Of a DNA stretch of 64,000 nucleotides, positions 41,345-50,559 are shown in pieces. The translations under genes were made by a program, and so were the position numbers. How positions within the stretch are numbered: position 1 is the stretch's first letter; every line of letters starts with the position of its first letter. The DNA is from Terriglobus sp964251045 (GTDB taxonomy: Bacteria > Acidobacteriota > Terriglobia > Terriglobales > Acidobacteriaceae), in NCBI GenBank assembly GCA_964251045.1, contig CAXUHI010000012.1:41798-105797 (forward strand), read 5' to 3'. Under the pieces are notes generated by a model. That model did not search any database. It was given only the letters and a program-made list of their open reading frames with translations, and was not told where the DNA came from.

Positions 41345-42058
41345 ATGATTCGCTCCGGACTGGAACGCATGATTACGCTCACTTCTCCGGGAGGGGACAA
41401 GACGTTCTTCGCTCCCGAAGAGTTCCCCTGGGTGGCAGAGGTCGAAGCGGCAACGCCCGAGATCCTTACCGAGTTGCAGCAGCTGCTCTTGAAGCGGGAC
41501 AACATCCCGAACTTTCAGGACGTTTCCGCAGATCAGGCTGTGCTCACGCAAGGGACTGACTGGAAGACGTTCTTTCTGTATGCCTATGGACGCGAGCTGA
41601 CGGAGAACTGCCAGCAATGCCCGAAGACGGTAAAGGCACTCGGGCGTATCAAGGGGATGAAGACCGCGATGTTCTCAATCCTGGCTCCGGGGAAGCACAT
41701 CCCTGAGCACCGCGGGCCGTACAAGGGCGTGCTGCGTTACCACCTGGGCCTCATCATTCCGGAACAGGCGGAGAAGTGCCGTATCCGTGTCGGAAACGAC
41801 TTCAGGCACTGGGAAGCCGGCAGGAGCCTGATTTTCGATGACGCGCACCTGCACGAGGTGTGGAACGACACGGACGAGCAGCGGGTTGTGCTGTTTGTTG
41901 ATTTTGAGCGGCCGCTGCCGTTTCCGGTTTCACTGCTGAATCGCGCCGTCATCAAGCGCATTGGCAACACGGATTTCGTAACCGATGCCGTCGCAAAGAT
42001 CGCCGGCATGTCCCGCCCGGAGAAAGGTGCGGACGCCGGATCGGTCGCTAGAGGATGA
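41345..42058 (+). CDS. Aspartyl/asparaginyl beta-hydroxylase-family Fe(II)/2OG oxygenase
   Basis: 237 residues, ATG behind a strong GGAGG. The cupin core has HIPEHRGPYKG (His122), LRYHLGLIIP (His133) and FDDAHLHEVWN (His170), with Arg180 in RVVLFVD for 2-oxoglutarate. This is the same order as in human AspH (H-x-GP, R-x-HLGL, H-EVW, R-xx-F-V-D). The family hydroxylates protein Asp/Asn, or ornithine lipids and lipid A in bacteria (LpxO). Within an EPS locus it more likely hydroxylates a sugar, acyl or amino-acid substituent. It converges on the next gene and overlaps it by 11 bp. Confidence 0.85.
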   Translation: MIRSGLERMITLTSPGGDKTFFAPEEFPWVAEVEAATPEILTELQQLLLKRDNIPNFQDVSADQAVLTQGTDWKTFFLYAYGRELTENCQQCPKTVKALGRIKGMKTAMFSILAPGKHIPEHRGPYKGVLRYHLGLIIPEQAEKCRIRVGNDFRHWEAGRSLIFDDAHLHEVWNDTDEQRVVLFVDFERPLPFPVSLLNRAVIKRIGNTDFVTDAVAKIAGMSRPEKGADAGSVARG

Positions 42059-43034
42059 GCGCACCGAAACGCAGGCTGCCCGCCGTGAGCAATACAAACG
42101 ATGCCAGGTCTCGCGGCGCGTATAGCAGCACGCGCACAAGGCGAAGCGGACCCTTCAATGTCTTCGACGTCTCAGAGCCGCGTACCCAGATGTACGGCAG
42201 CACGAGCACGAGGCTCCAGAGGCTGAACCAGGCAAGCACGATTCCTGCCAGAGCCATCAGGATCCACACCTGGATAACGTCGTAGAAGTAGCCGTACAAA
42301 AGAAATTTGCGAAGTTCCGGATACGCCCGCAGCATCTTCGGCAGAACATATAGCCGGTGGTTCACAAACCAGCGCAGCACCGAGATGGGCATCACCTCGT
42401 GGAACACAAGGGCTCCGTTGGCGAACGCGCTTTGCCAGCCAGCCCGCTTTACCTTCCACGCGAGATCGACGTCCTCTCCGCCAAGAGGCCGTTCCGCGTT
42501 GGGGCGCTTGTCGTGCAGAAATCCGCCGGAGTTCTCAAACGCTTCACGCCGGTAAAAGATATTTGCCGTTTCGTAGAGAAAGTCTTCCCGCTCAACCTTG
42601 ATGGTTCGGCTGAAGACGTTGTGAGGCGCCTTTGGATCTGGCAACGTTCTTCCTTGAACGAGACCCACTTCCGGCGCCTTGAAACCCGCGAGTCCCTCGA
42701 TCAGCCACTCGGGCGAAGCCTCGCAATCGCTGTCCATGAAAGCGATGATGTCTGCCGTACCGGTGCGGGCACCAAGGTTGCGTGAAGGCCCCGGACCCTC
42801 GGGCTTCTTGCTCAGGCATGCCAAGCGGCATGGTGCCTGATCGCGAAGAGCGTTCACCATGTGTACATTGCTCTCGTCGGGCGAGCTGTCCACCACGAAC
42901 ACTTCAAACTGTTCGGGAGAGAGCGTTTGCGTGAACAGAGAGCGGACCGCAAGCTCCAGTTGCCGGGGTCGCTTGAACGCGGGTATTACAACGGTGATTA
43001 AGGGTCGCCGTGTTGTTGAACCCGCTGGTTCCAT
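42048..43034 (-). CDS. Family 2 glycosyltransferase with C-terminal membrane helices
   Basis: The frame opens at 43070, but ATG 43034 avoids overlap with the upstream gene and gives 328 residues. LITVVIPAFKRPRQLELAVR, GPSRNLGARTGTADIIAFMD with the SDCE metal motif, and GGEDVDLAWKVKRAG are GT2 landmarks. Hydrophobic helices near the end (WILMALAGIVLAWFSLW) place it at the membrane. The gene faces the other EPS genes and forms a two-gene unit with the glycosidase at 43045. Confidence 0.9.
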   Translation of the reverse strand: MEPAGSTTRRPLITVVIPAFKRPRQLELAVRSLFTQTLSPEQFEVFVVDSSPDESNVHMVNALRDQAPCRLACLSKKPEGPGPSRNLGARTGTADIIAFMDSDCEASPEWLIEGLAGFKAPEVGLVQGRTLPDPKAPHNVFSRTIKVEREDFLYETANIFYRREAFENSGGFLHDKRPNAERPLGGEDVDLAWKVKRAGWQSAFANGALVFHEVMPISVLRWFVNHRLYVLPKMLRAYPELRKFLLYGYFYDVIQVWILMALAGIVLAWFSLWSLVLVLPYIWVRGSETSKTLKGPLRLVRVLLYAPRDLASFVLLTAGSLRFGALIL

Positions 43035-43044
43035 TGCCGCCAGC

Positions 43045-45261
43045 TTAGTGCGTTGCACGGGTGAAGACAAGAGCGGTGACCGAGTGCGCAGGGAAGGTAT
43101 GCTCCATGGCTGCGCCTGCCGGCACGCTGCTGTCTGTGATTGTGATCTCCGAGGGGGAGCCTTGGCGGAAGCGTCCCGCAGGTCCGTCCTCAGCCTGCGG
43201 GGGCAGGTGGAGACCGGGGACTGCGATAATGCCCGTGCCCGTATTTGCGTCGATCGCGGTGCCGTTCAGCAGATGCTGCTCTGCCTGTGGCTGAGGGCGA
43301 AAGCCCTCGATTTTGAGCTGCGTCACAACAGCATGATCCAGACTGCGGTTCACCGTCATGACATAGAGCTGACGGCCATCTGCACTCAACGTGCTCGTTG
43401 TCATGAGGTCGGGTGCGTCTTTCACAGCATCCGTTAGCCCAACTGTTTCACTCTGGAAGGTTGAAGATCTGACCTGGCTGCGGACGAGGTCCGTGCCGGA
43501 ATAGTGGGTGAACATCTTGAAGACATAAGCTCTGGCTGACTCGGTCCAGTCCGGTTGAGGAGGAAACCGTGTGTCCTTCGTACCGATCCAGCCGAGCACG
43601 CTGTAGTCATTCAGTTGCCAGAAGTTCGCAATGTCCGTTTTCTGCGAAGACATCAAAGTTTCGAGCATGCTTGCGGCGAACAAGGCTGACCCAAGCGTCT
43701 TGCCGTGGTCGATGTAACGCGTGCTGAAATCGAAACGGAATGCAGGACCCCATTCCGTGACGGCGATACCGATATGCGAAGCACGTGCCGGCGCGTACTG
43801 TTCAATCTGCTGCCGAATGGTTTCCAGGTTCTCTGCGATCAACGCAGGGGCGGCCAGCATCGCTTTGTACACGGTGGGGACATCCTGCGTGTCCGTCTTG
43901 AGCAGCGGGGCGTATGCGTTGTGTACCGAGAGATAGTCGATTTGATCCTGCGCGCGGTCCAACAGAACTTTGTCCCAGTCTGACGACGCCATGGTGGTGT
44001 AACTGCCGTGGTTCTGCCCACCGATCGCCAATATCTTGATGGTGGGATCGACGGCCCGCATGGCTCGCGAGAACTCCAGGAACCGGTCGGCATATTGCTG
44101 CGGCGTCAGGATCGCTCCTGCCGACCCGAGGTTGGGGTTATTCAGATACAGCTCGTTTCCAACCTCCCAATACCGGACGCGCTGATGCGGAACATTGACG
44201 TAGCGCACCCAGTCCGCCGCTTCCTGCGCTGTGCCCGTGCCTGCGTTCACGGTGATAAGCAGCTCCGCGCCGGCATCGTGTGCAAACTGCAGGGCCTCGT
44301 CCGTCCCGAAGTATGCCCGCGAGCGGTCCCTGCCGCCTGACAGGTGGAGCATCTCCGGTCGTTTCTCCGGCGTGCCTACCCCGTTCTTCCATTGATAGGC
44401 ATCGGAGTACACGCCGCCGGGATAGCGAATGAGCTTGATACCCATACCTCGCGACAGGCTCATCAGCTTGGGGTCAGCCTTGTGCTGGTCAGGCAGCCAC
44501 GCCCCGTTTCCATTCCAGATCCATTCCATGTTGGTGCCATAGAGAGTCTCCGGAATTTTTCGTAACACTTGGCCCGCATCAATCTGGATAGAAGCATTGG
44601 TCGGCTTAGCGGTAACGGAGTTCACGGGTGCGGGCGCGGAAGAGGTTTGGCCTGCCACACCCAAGGAGAGGTCATCGAACCATGCCGCGCCGGACTTGCC
44701 GTCGACCCAGCAGATGAAAACCACCTGTGCGTTTGAGCCACCCGGAACCGGGTAGTTCCCTTCCAACCTGGTCCAGCTGTTCAGAGCAGGCTGTGTCAGC
44801 ATCGCGAGGTTTTGCGGCTTATTGCCGACGATGGTCAGCATGCCGATGTGCGCAACGGCAGCGCCCTGCACGCGTACCCAGCCTGAGTATTGAAGAGACT
44901 GCTTGCCTAGCCCTCTGGTGGCAACCATCTGGCTTGCTGCAAGCGGCTGGCCTCCCGCGTTCTTTGCGTTGGGTTCCAGTTTCAGTGCGGCGCTCCCAGA
45001 GTGGACAATAGCGTGGTCGATTTGAGCCGAGCCCTCCTCACCGGTATGCGCCATGTCCCGGGTCCAGCCTGCGGCGATATCACCACCTGCGGTCTCAAAA
45101 CCGGTGTTCGTCAGCAGTTCTGGAGGGAAGTCATTCACCTGTGCGCTCACCGTGTCATCCGTTGACAAATCCGATAAGTTTGAAGGAGCATGTCTGGACA
45201 GCGCAAAGCCCGTCAGCATGACCGCTCCGGCGATTCCTAACAGCTGGAGGCGGAGGCGCAT
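43045..45261 (-). CDS. Exported GH51-like glycoside hydrolase (alpha-L-arabinofuranosidase-like) with carbohydrate-binding domain
   Basis: The frame is open to 45708, but ATG 45261 begins a signal peptide (LQLLGIAGAVMLTGFALS), giving 738 residues. Residues about 45-200 form a CBM4_9-like beta sandwich (NTGFETAGGDIAAGWTRD). The catalytic domain begins LYGTNMEWIWNGNGAWLP, with the acid/base Glu in RYWEVGNELYLNNP and the likely nucleophile in AVTEWGPAF. The C-terminal region is a beta sandwich. Such enzymes release arabinose or other sugars; in an EPS locus it may trim or remodel the polymer. It starts divergently, 42 bp from the GT2-WecG gene. Confidence 0.82.
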   Translation of the reverse strand: MRLRLQLLGIAGAVMLTGFALSRHAPSNLSDLSTDDTVSAQVNDFPPELLTNTGFETAGGDIAAGWTRDMAHTGEEGSAQIDHAIVHSGSAALKLEPNAKNAGGQPLAASQMVATRGLGKQSLQYSGWVRVQGAAVAHIGMLTIVGNKPQNLAMLTQPALNSWTRLEGNYPVPGGSNAQVVFICWVDGKSGAAWFDDLSLGVAGQTSSAPAPVNSVTAKPTNASIQIDAGQVLRKIPETLYGTNMEWIWNGNGAWLPDQHKADPKLMSLSRGMGIKLIRYPGGVYSDAYQWKNGVGTPEKRPEMLHLSGGRDRSRAYFGTDEALQFAHDAGAELLITVNAGTGTAQEAADWVRYVNVPHQRVRYWEVGNELYLNNPNLGSAGAILTPQQYADRFLEFSRAMRAVDPTIKILAIGGQNHGSYTTMASSDWDKVLLDRAQDQIDYLSVHNAYAPLLKTDTQDVPTVYKAMLAAPALIAENLETIRQQIEQYAPARASHIGIAVTEWGPAFRFDFSTRYIDHGKTLGSALFAASMLETLMSSQKTDIANFWQLNDYSVLGWIGTKDTRFPPQPDWTESARAYVFKMFTHYSGTDLVRSQVRSSTFQSETVGLTDAVKDAPDLMTTSTLSADGRQLYVMTVNRSLDHAVVTQLKIEGFRPQPQAEQHLLNGTAIDANTGTGIIAVPGLHLPPQAEDGPAGRFRQGSPSEITITDSSVPAGAAMEHTFPAHSVTALVFTRATH

Positions 45262-45271
45262 CGTGCGTTCG

Positions 45272-45277
45272 ATTATA
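45272..45277 (-). promoter_or_regulatory. TATAAT -10 element of the glycosidase gene
   Basis: A perfect TATAAT on the minus strand ends 10 bp before the ATG at 45261. A start of transcription about 7 nt after it would leave almost no leader, so the message may be leaderless; indeed no ribosome site is visible. A good -35 box is not seen. Confidence 0.45.
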
Positions 45278-45303
45278 GCGGTTGCTTCCTCCGAGGATGC
45301 GTC

Positions 45304-47088
45304 TTGAATCCACGCGTCAGTGTATTGATGAACTGCCGAAACGGCGCGGAATATATCCAGGAGGCCGTGGACAGTCTGCTGGCGCAGACGTACGCCGACT
45401 GGGAGCTTGTCGCTTGGGACGATGGCTCGACGGACGAGACATGCGCCATTCTTCGCAGTTTCCGAGACAGCAGGTTTCGAGTAGTGAGTTCCGCAAAGAG
45501 CGAGTCGCTCGGGCAGAGCCGCAGAATGGCCATCGAGGCGTGCCGGGGAGAGTGGGTCGCCTTCCTGGACCAGGATGACATCTGGGCACCAACCAAGCTG
45601 GCGCGGCAGGTGGAAGTGGCGGATTGGCATCCGGAGTGTGCCATCATCTACGGGCGTACGCTGCGGTTTGGCGAAGCCGTGCAACTGAAGGAGTATGACC
45701 ACCGTCACGAGTGGAGCGCTCTTCCCGAAGGAGAAATCTTCGAGCAGCTATTCAAAGACTCCTGTTTCATCTGTATGAGCAGCTCGATGCTGCGCGCCTC
45801 CGCGATTGCGCAGGTTCCTCAGATTCCAGACGAAATCCGCCTTACGCCGGACTATTACCTCTACCTGACGCTGGCTCGCACATTCACCGCGTACGCCGTG
45901 CAGGAGCCGGTCTGCTTCTACCGCTGGCATAGTGGCAATCTGACAAAGCTCAAAGGGCAGCAAGTCCAGTGGGAGTGCCTCGGGCTGCTTGATCAGTTTG
46001 CCCCTCAACTGCCCACCGGGGTAGTGCGGCGCCGGCGCCGAATCCACCACTCGCTGATCGCGTTCTCCATGATGTGCTCCGCCAGAACTCTCGGGAGCGG
46101 CGCAAGTCATCTGCTGCGGCACGGTTCCCTCACCTACCTCCTGAGCAGGCCGTTCGCACGGGCATACCGCGCCGCCAAACGAGAACTCGTGCGGCCCTAC
46201 TGGAAACTCGCGCCCGGCCGCGCGGACGCAACGCAACTTTCTTCCGGTGTGCCCACGTGTTACGAGAACGACCGACGGAAACTTTCTGGCACACTGTTCC
46301 CACGCAGCCACAACCTGCTGGGAACCAGCGTGTCCGTGAGCACCTTTGACGAGGCACGTGAGTTTCTGGGGGGCATGGTCGAGGAACGCATTGCGGGATA
46401 TGTCTGTAATGCCAACGTGTATTCCGTCATGCTGGCCCGCGAGAACAGTCGCTTGCGAAGGAACCTTGCTGCCGCTTCGTACGTAAATGCAGATGGCATG
46501 CCGATTGTCTGGATGCTTCGCGCGTTCGGCTTTTCGTCAGCGGAACGCGTGCACGGAGATAACCTGTTTCTGAGTTGTTGTGGGCACTTTCCCCAATGGA
46601 GGCATTTCCTTGTGGGTGGCCGTGAAGGCCAGGTAGAACACGTCGCTGGCGAGCTTCGCAAGCGGTATCCCGGCATGCAGATCGTTGGGGGCCAAGCGAC
46701 GCCAAAGCGTCCGCTGCCGGAGAACGAGACTGCCCGCATTCTGGACGAGATCAAAGCAAGTCACGCAAACATCGTCTGGGTTGGTATGGGAACTCCGGCG
46801 CAGGACGCGTGGATGTCGTATGCCGCCCCACAAGCAGGGATCCCGATGGTCGGCGTGGGTAGTTCGTTCGACATGCTGTCGGGCCGCAGCCAGCCCACTC
46901 CGGAGTGGATGCAGCGGTCCGGACTGCAATGGCTGTTTCGCCTGGCGCAGGAACCTCGGCGTCTCTTCAAACGATATACGTACTACAACACTTGTTTTCT
47001 GATTGCTGCTGCCGCGGCACTCGCGACCACGTCCCGGACGAAGCCCTTAACCAGAGAAAACAGCACGGACAGCAGGGTTAGCGGATGA
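45304..47088 (+). CDS. Fused glycosyltransferase: GT2 domain plus WecG/TagA/CpsF (GT26) domain
   Basis: 594 residues from TTG 45304, 6 nt after GAGG. Residues 1-230 are a GT2 domain (VSVLMNCRNGAEYIQEAVDS, WDDGSTDET, AFLDQDDIWAPTK). After a basic linker, residues about 345-560 are a GT26 domain: YVNADGMPIVWMLRAFG, NIVWVGMGTPAQDAWM, VGVGSSFDMLSG and PEWMQRSGLQWLFRLAQEPR. WecG/TagA enzymes add ManNAcA or ManNAc to undecaprenyl-PP-GlcNAc. The fusion implies two successive additions by one protein. No internal stop or repeated start suggests an artefact. Confidence 0.88.
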   Translation: MNPRVSVLMNCRNGAEYIQEAVDSLLAQTYADWELVAWDDGSTDETCAILRSFRDSRFRVVSSAKSESLGQSRRMAIEACRGEWVAFLDQDDIWAPTKLARQVEVADWHPECAIIYGRTLRFGEAVQLKEYDHRHEWSALPEGEIFEQLFKDSCFICMSSSMLRASAIAQVPQIPDEIRLTPDYYLYLTLARTFTAYAVQEPVCFYRWHSGNLTKLKGQQVQWECLGLLDQFAPQLPTGVVRRRRRIHHSLIAFSMMCSARTLGSGASHLLRHGSLTYLLSRPFARAYRAAKRELVRPYWKLAPGRADATQLSSGVPTCYENDRRKLSGTLFPRSHNLLGTSVSVSTFDEAREFLGGMVEERIAGYVCNANVYSVMLARENSRLRRNLAAASYVNADGMPIVWMLRAFGFSSAERVHGDNLFLSCCGHFPQWRHFLVGGREGQVEHVAGELRKRYPGMQIVGGQATPKRPLPENETARILDEIKASHANIVWVGMGTPAQDAWMSYAAPQAGIPMVGVGSSFDMLSGRSQPTPEWMQRSGLQWLFRLAQEPRRLFKRYTYYNTCFLIAAAAALATTSRTKPLTRENSTDSRVSG

Positions 47089-48152
47089 GCGTGGATCTTT
47101 CCGTTGTCATCGTCACCTATAACTCAGAACCTTTCATTGCCGCGTGTCTTGACTCGTTGATGGCGGCCACGAAGACCTTGACGACGGAGATTTTTGTCTA
47201 TGACGGCGGGTCCAAGGACGGTGGCCCTGCCATCGTCGCGGAAAGCTACCCTTCCGTTGTTCTGATTCGTGGCGAGAACATCGGCTTCTCTGCAGGGAAC
47301 AACATGGCGCTTCCGCTCTGCACGGGCGATAAGATCCTCCTGTTGAATCCCGATACAGTCCTGTTACCCGGTAGCCTGGCTCGCTTGATGGGATTCCTGG
47401 ACAGCAACTCGGCATACGGAGCAGTGGGCCCGGCCCTTGTGTTTGCCGATGGTGTTGTACAAGATCATTCCGCGCACCGTCTTCCCACGCCTTACTACAT
47501 GATCTCTTGGCTCTTTCTTCTGGATAAGCTCGAGTGGCGACTCCGCTTTCGTGGGAAACGCACACGCGGCGCTATCCCGCCGAGGTCAAGTTGGCTGGAC
47601 GGTTTCACACTCCTGAGCTGGACGCGGGACCGGGCAACGGAGATCACATATCTGTCGGGCGCGTGCCTCATGTTCCGCAAAGCTGTGTTGGAACAGGTGG
47701 GGCTGCTGGATGGCGCATCTCCGCTCTACCTTGACGATATCGATTACTGCAGGCGTATTCAGGATGCTGGGTGGAGGCTCTTCTATGCAGCTGATGCGTA
47801 TGTCACGCACTACTGGCAGCAGAGCAGCGCGAGTGTGCAGCGCGACGCGGACTTCTACGCGCTGCTTTGTCACTCCGTCTGGATCTACCTACGCAAGCAT
47901 CATGGAAGTCTTGCGGGTTGGGCCTACCGTTTCGCTGCGTTGGCCGCAGGCTTGTTGCGCAGCAGCATCTGCCTGGTAGCGATACCGCTGGCGCGAGGCA
48001 AAGGTCACGAATGGGGCCGCCATTTGCACATGGCCACGGCCCTTCTTCGCTGGTCGGCCAACGCCCCATCGGTGCCTGCCACGCTGCATTTTGCGCCCGC
48101 GCCTGCCACGCCCATGCGGCTAGTCTCGTCCGCTGGAGCTCCCCAGCGATGA
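47085..48152 (+). CDS. Family 2 glycosyltransferase (rhamnosyltransferase-like)
   Basis: 355 residues from the ATGA overlap. SVVIVTYNSEPFIAACLDSL, GFSAGNNMALPLCTGDKILL and LNPDTVLLPGSLARLM are the N-glycosyltransferase-like GT2 signatures seen in WbbL-type rhamnosyltransferases. The ED motif region reads LYLDDIDYCRRIQDAGW. A C-terminal hydrophobic stretch (AYRFAALAAGLLRSSICLVA) may anchor it. It is inside a run of five coupled genes. Confidence 0.9.
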   Translation: MSVDLSVVIVTYNSEPFIAACLDSLMAATKTLTTEIFVYDGGSKDGGPAIVAESYPSVVLIRGENIGFSAGNNMALPLCTGDKILLLNPDTVLLPGSLARLMGFLDSNSAYGAVGPALVFADGVVQDHSAHRLPTPYYMISWLFLLDKLEWRLRFRGKRTRGAIPPRSSWLDGFTLLSWTRDRATEITYLSGACLMFRKAVLEQVGLLDGASPLYLDDIDYCRRIQDAGWRLFYAADAYVTHYWQQSSASVQRDADFYALLCHSVWIYLRKHHGSLAGWAYRFAALAAGLLRSSICLVAIPLARGKGHEWGRHLHMATALLRWSANAPSVPATLHFAPAPATPMRLVSSAGAPQR

Positions 48153-49327
48153 AAGTCGTTCAGGCTTTCAACGTGCATCGCAGCGGCGGCGGCGCAACCA
48201 TTGCAACCATCGCTCTGATCGATCTGCTCAGAAGCCGGGGCGTTCAGGTGGAAATGTTCCAGCGGTCCAGCCGCGACCTGCCGCAAAACGTGTTGGGCCA
48301 TCTGCAGGCCGGCCTGGGTGTGTTCGTGCCGGGCAAAACCGTGCGCCAGTTTGCGGAGATTTTAGACAGGGTGGAGCCGGACTTGGTCCACAGCCACGAG
48401 GTCTTCCCGTTGATCTCTCCATGGATTCTGCCGGAGTGCAGGAAAAGAGGCATTCCCGTGGTGATGACCTGTAACGACTATCACCTCACCTGTCCTGCGC
48501 GAAATCATTTTCGCGACGATATGATCTGCACACAGTGCGTAGATCGAGGAGTGTTGCCGTCGGTCGTTCACAACTGCCGCGGCAAGTACGCAGAGAGTGC
48601 CGTGATGGCAGCCTATTGCACCATGGTGAACGCGTTCCGTCTTTACCTTGATAATGTCGACCACTTTATCGTTCCATCACAGTTCACCGGCGAGTGGCTC
48701 GGCAAGCATGCGGGCATTTCTTCTAACCGTCTGACCGCGGTCGCGACGCAAGTGGCCATCCCGGAGCATGCGTGTAACCCAGCGGAAGGAACGTACGCGG
48801 CCTTCGCGGGGCGGTTTGTGCGTGAAAAAGGCATCGGTGTACTGCTCGAGGCCGGGGAGTTGAGCGGGGTGCCCGTGCGACTCTCGAGAAATCGTGTAAG
48901 CTTCGTGGAAATAAACCTTCCTTCGAAGGCGGACGTACTGGTGACTGATACTCCAAACGAGCTTCAAACGTTCTATCGGCATGCTCGTATGCTGGTGGTG
49001 CCGAGCGTCTGGTTCGAGACCTTTGGCCTCGCGGCGGCCGAAGCAATGGCCCTCGGGATTCCTGTGATCGCCTCCCGGATCGGTGCTCTTGCGGAGCTCA
49101 TCGAAGACGGTGTGGACGGGCTGCTCTTTACCCCGGGCAGCAGCATCGAACTCGCTTCCAAGATGAAGCTTTTGTGGGATGATCCTGACCTGTGCCGTGA
49201 ACTCGGCGCGCGTGCCCGGCAGAAGGCGATGCGCCTGTGGTCACCGGAACAGCACTTTGACCGCACGATGGCCGTATACCGCAGCGTACTTGCCAAAGCT
49301 CACGCTGTGCATACAGCCAGTGCATGA
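48149..49327 (+). CDS. Family 4 glycosyltransferase
   Basis: The frame is open from 47867, but ATG 48149 overlaps the previous stop by 4 bp and begins MKVVQAFNVHRSGGGATIAT, a proper GT4 N-terminus; 392 residues. The acceptor domain has PDLVHSHEVFPLISPWILPE and the donor domain AFAGRFVREKGIGVLLEAGE, VPSVWFETFGLAAAEAMALG and IGALAELIEDGVDGLLFTPG. It contains a CTQCVDRG cysteine cluster seen in a GT4 subgroup. Confidence 0.9.
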   Translation: MKVVQAFNVHRSGGGATIATIALIDLLRSRGVQVEMFQRSSRDLPQNVLGHLQAGLGVFVPGKTVRQFAEILDRVEPDLVHSHEVFPLISPWILPECRKRGIPVVMTCNDYHLTCPARNHFRDDMICTQCVDRGVLPSVVHNCRGKYAESAVMAAYCTMVNAFRLYLDNVDHFIVPSQFTGEWLGKHAGISSNRLTAVATQVAIPEHACNPAEGTYAAFAGRFVREKGIGVLLEAGELSGVPVRLSRNRVSFVEINLPSKADVLVTDTPNELQTFYRHARMLVVPSVWFETFGLAAAEAMALGIPVIASRIGALAELIEDGVDGLLFTPGSSIELASKMKLLWDDPDLCRELGARARQKAMRLWSPEQHFDRTMAVYRSVLAKAHAVHTASA

Positions 49328-50559
49328 GTGAGGTAGCACAGCGGACGCCCTTGGGAGACCTGCCTGCACTGGCAGGGGGAACGCCAGCGTTTGAGGCCTC
49401 GCATCGCCTCATCTTTCAGGCCCCCATTATTACCGGGGCTGAGATCGACGCCGTTACGGAATGCCTGAGGAGCCGGTGGATCGGCCTTGGGCCGCGTGTG
49501 ACTGCGTTTGAAGAGGACTTTCGCACCTACACGGGAGCCCCCTACGCGGCGGCGGTCAGCAGCTGTTCCGCCGCCCTGCACCTTGCGCTCATCGCGCTGA
49601 ACATCGGTGCCGGTGACGAGGTGATTGCGCCCACGATGACGTACTGTGCGACCGTGCATGCCATTCTGCACGTTGGCGCGACACCGGTGCTTGCAGATTG
49701 TGATCTACACTCGTACAACATCACAGCCGTGGAAATCGAACGCCGGATCACCTCGAAGACCAAGGCTGTCATCGTTGTCCATATCGCCGGCCGCGCTTGC
49801 GATATGGAGAGCATCGTTTCGCTGTGCAGGTCAAAGAAAATCCGGCTGATTGAAGATTGCGCCCACGCGATCGAAACGACATACCGTGGCGTGCACGCGG
49901 GCTTGTTCGGCGACGTTGGCTGCTTCAGCTTTTACCCTACAAAGAACATCACCACGGGCGATGGCGGCATGGTGATTACCCGAGACACGAAGCTGCATCG
50001 CCGGATCAAACTGCTTTCACAAAACGGCATGAGTGCTGACGCGTGGGCACGTGAAACCAAGCTTCATCGCACACGCATTCTCGCCCCCGGATTCAAATAC
50101 AACATGACCGACATCGAAGCTGCGATGGGCCGAGTCCAGCTGGCCGCGGTGGAGAGCCGATGGGAGTGCCGCAAGCGACTCTCTGAGAGCTACACAGAGG
50201 TGCTTCGTCACCCTGCGATTATCCTTGCTGGCAGCGCTCCGGACGATTCGAGGAACGCGTACCACCTCTTCTCCGTTCGACTGCGTCTCGACGGCGCCGG
50301 TGTGACACGTGACGATGTTGTAGCAGGCATGAAGGCGGAGAACATCGGCACCGGTATCCACTACGTCCCGGTGCATCAGCAGCCGTACTACCGGCATCGT
50401 TACCGGTTCAAGGACGCCGACTTTCCGAACGCTTCACAAATCGGAGCGACCACCCTGTCTCTGCCTCTCTCTGCCGATCTTTCCAACGAGGAAGCCTCAA
50501 CAGTTAGCCATGCGCTGCTTCGACTTTTGAATTACTTTTATGCAAAGGGACAATCATGA
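49324..50559 (+). CDS. DegT/DnrJ/EryC1/StrS PLP-dependent sugar aminotransferase
   Basis: 411 residues from the ATGA overlap. The PLP lysine lies in CFSFYPTKNITTGDGGM, the cofactor Asp in RLIEDCAHAIETTY, and the substrate-facing Ser/Gly region in AAVSSCSAALHLALIALNI. These enzymes transaminate 4-keto or 3-keto sugars, which would fit a keto-sugar made by one of the 4,6-dehydratases here (57804 or 51316). The exact sugar is not readable. Confidence 0.9.
   Translation: MSEVAQRTPLGDLPALAGGTPAFEASHRLIFQAPIITGAEIDAVTECLRSRWIGLGPRVTAFEEDFRTYTGAPYAAAVSSCSAALHLALIALNIGAGDEVIAPTMTYCATVHAILHVGATPVLADCDLHSYNITAVEIERRITSKTKAVIVVHIAGRACDMESIVSLCRSKKIRLIEDCAHAIETTYRGVHAGLFGDVGCFSFYPTKNITTGDGGMVITRDTKLHRRIKLLSQNGMSADAWARETKLHRTRILAPGFKYNMTDIEAAMGRVQLAAVESRWECRKRLSESYTEVLRHPAIILAGSAPDDSRNAYHLFSVRLRLDGAGVTRDDVVAGMKAENIGTGIHYVPVHQQPYYRHRYRFKDADFPNASQIGATTLSLPLSADLSNEEASTVSHALLRLLNYFYAKGQS

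Noticed and set aside
45262..45708. N-terminal extension of the glycosidase frame by 149 codons
   Set aside because: It overlaps the start of the divergent GT2-WecG gene and precedes a proper signal peptide at 45261.
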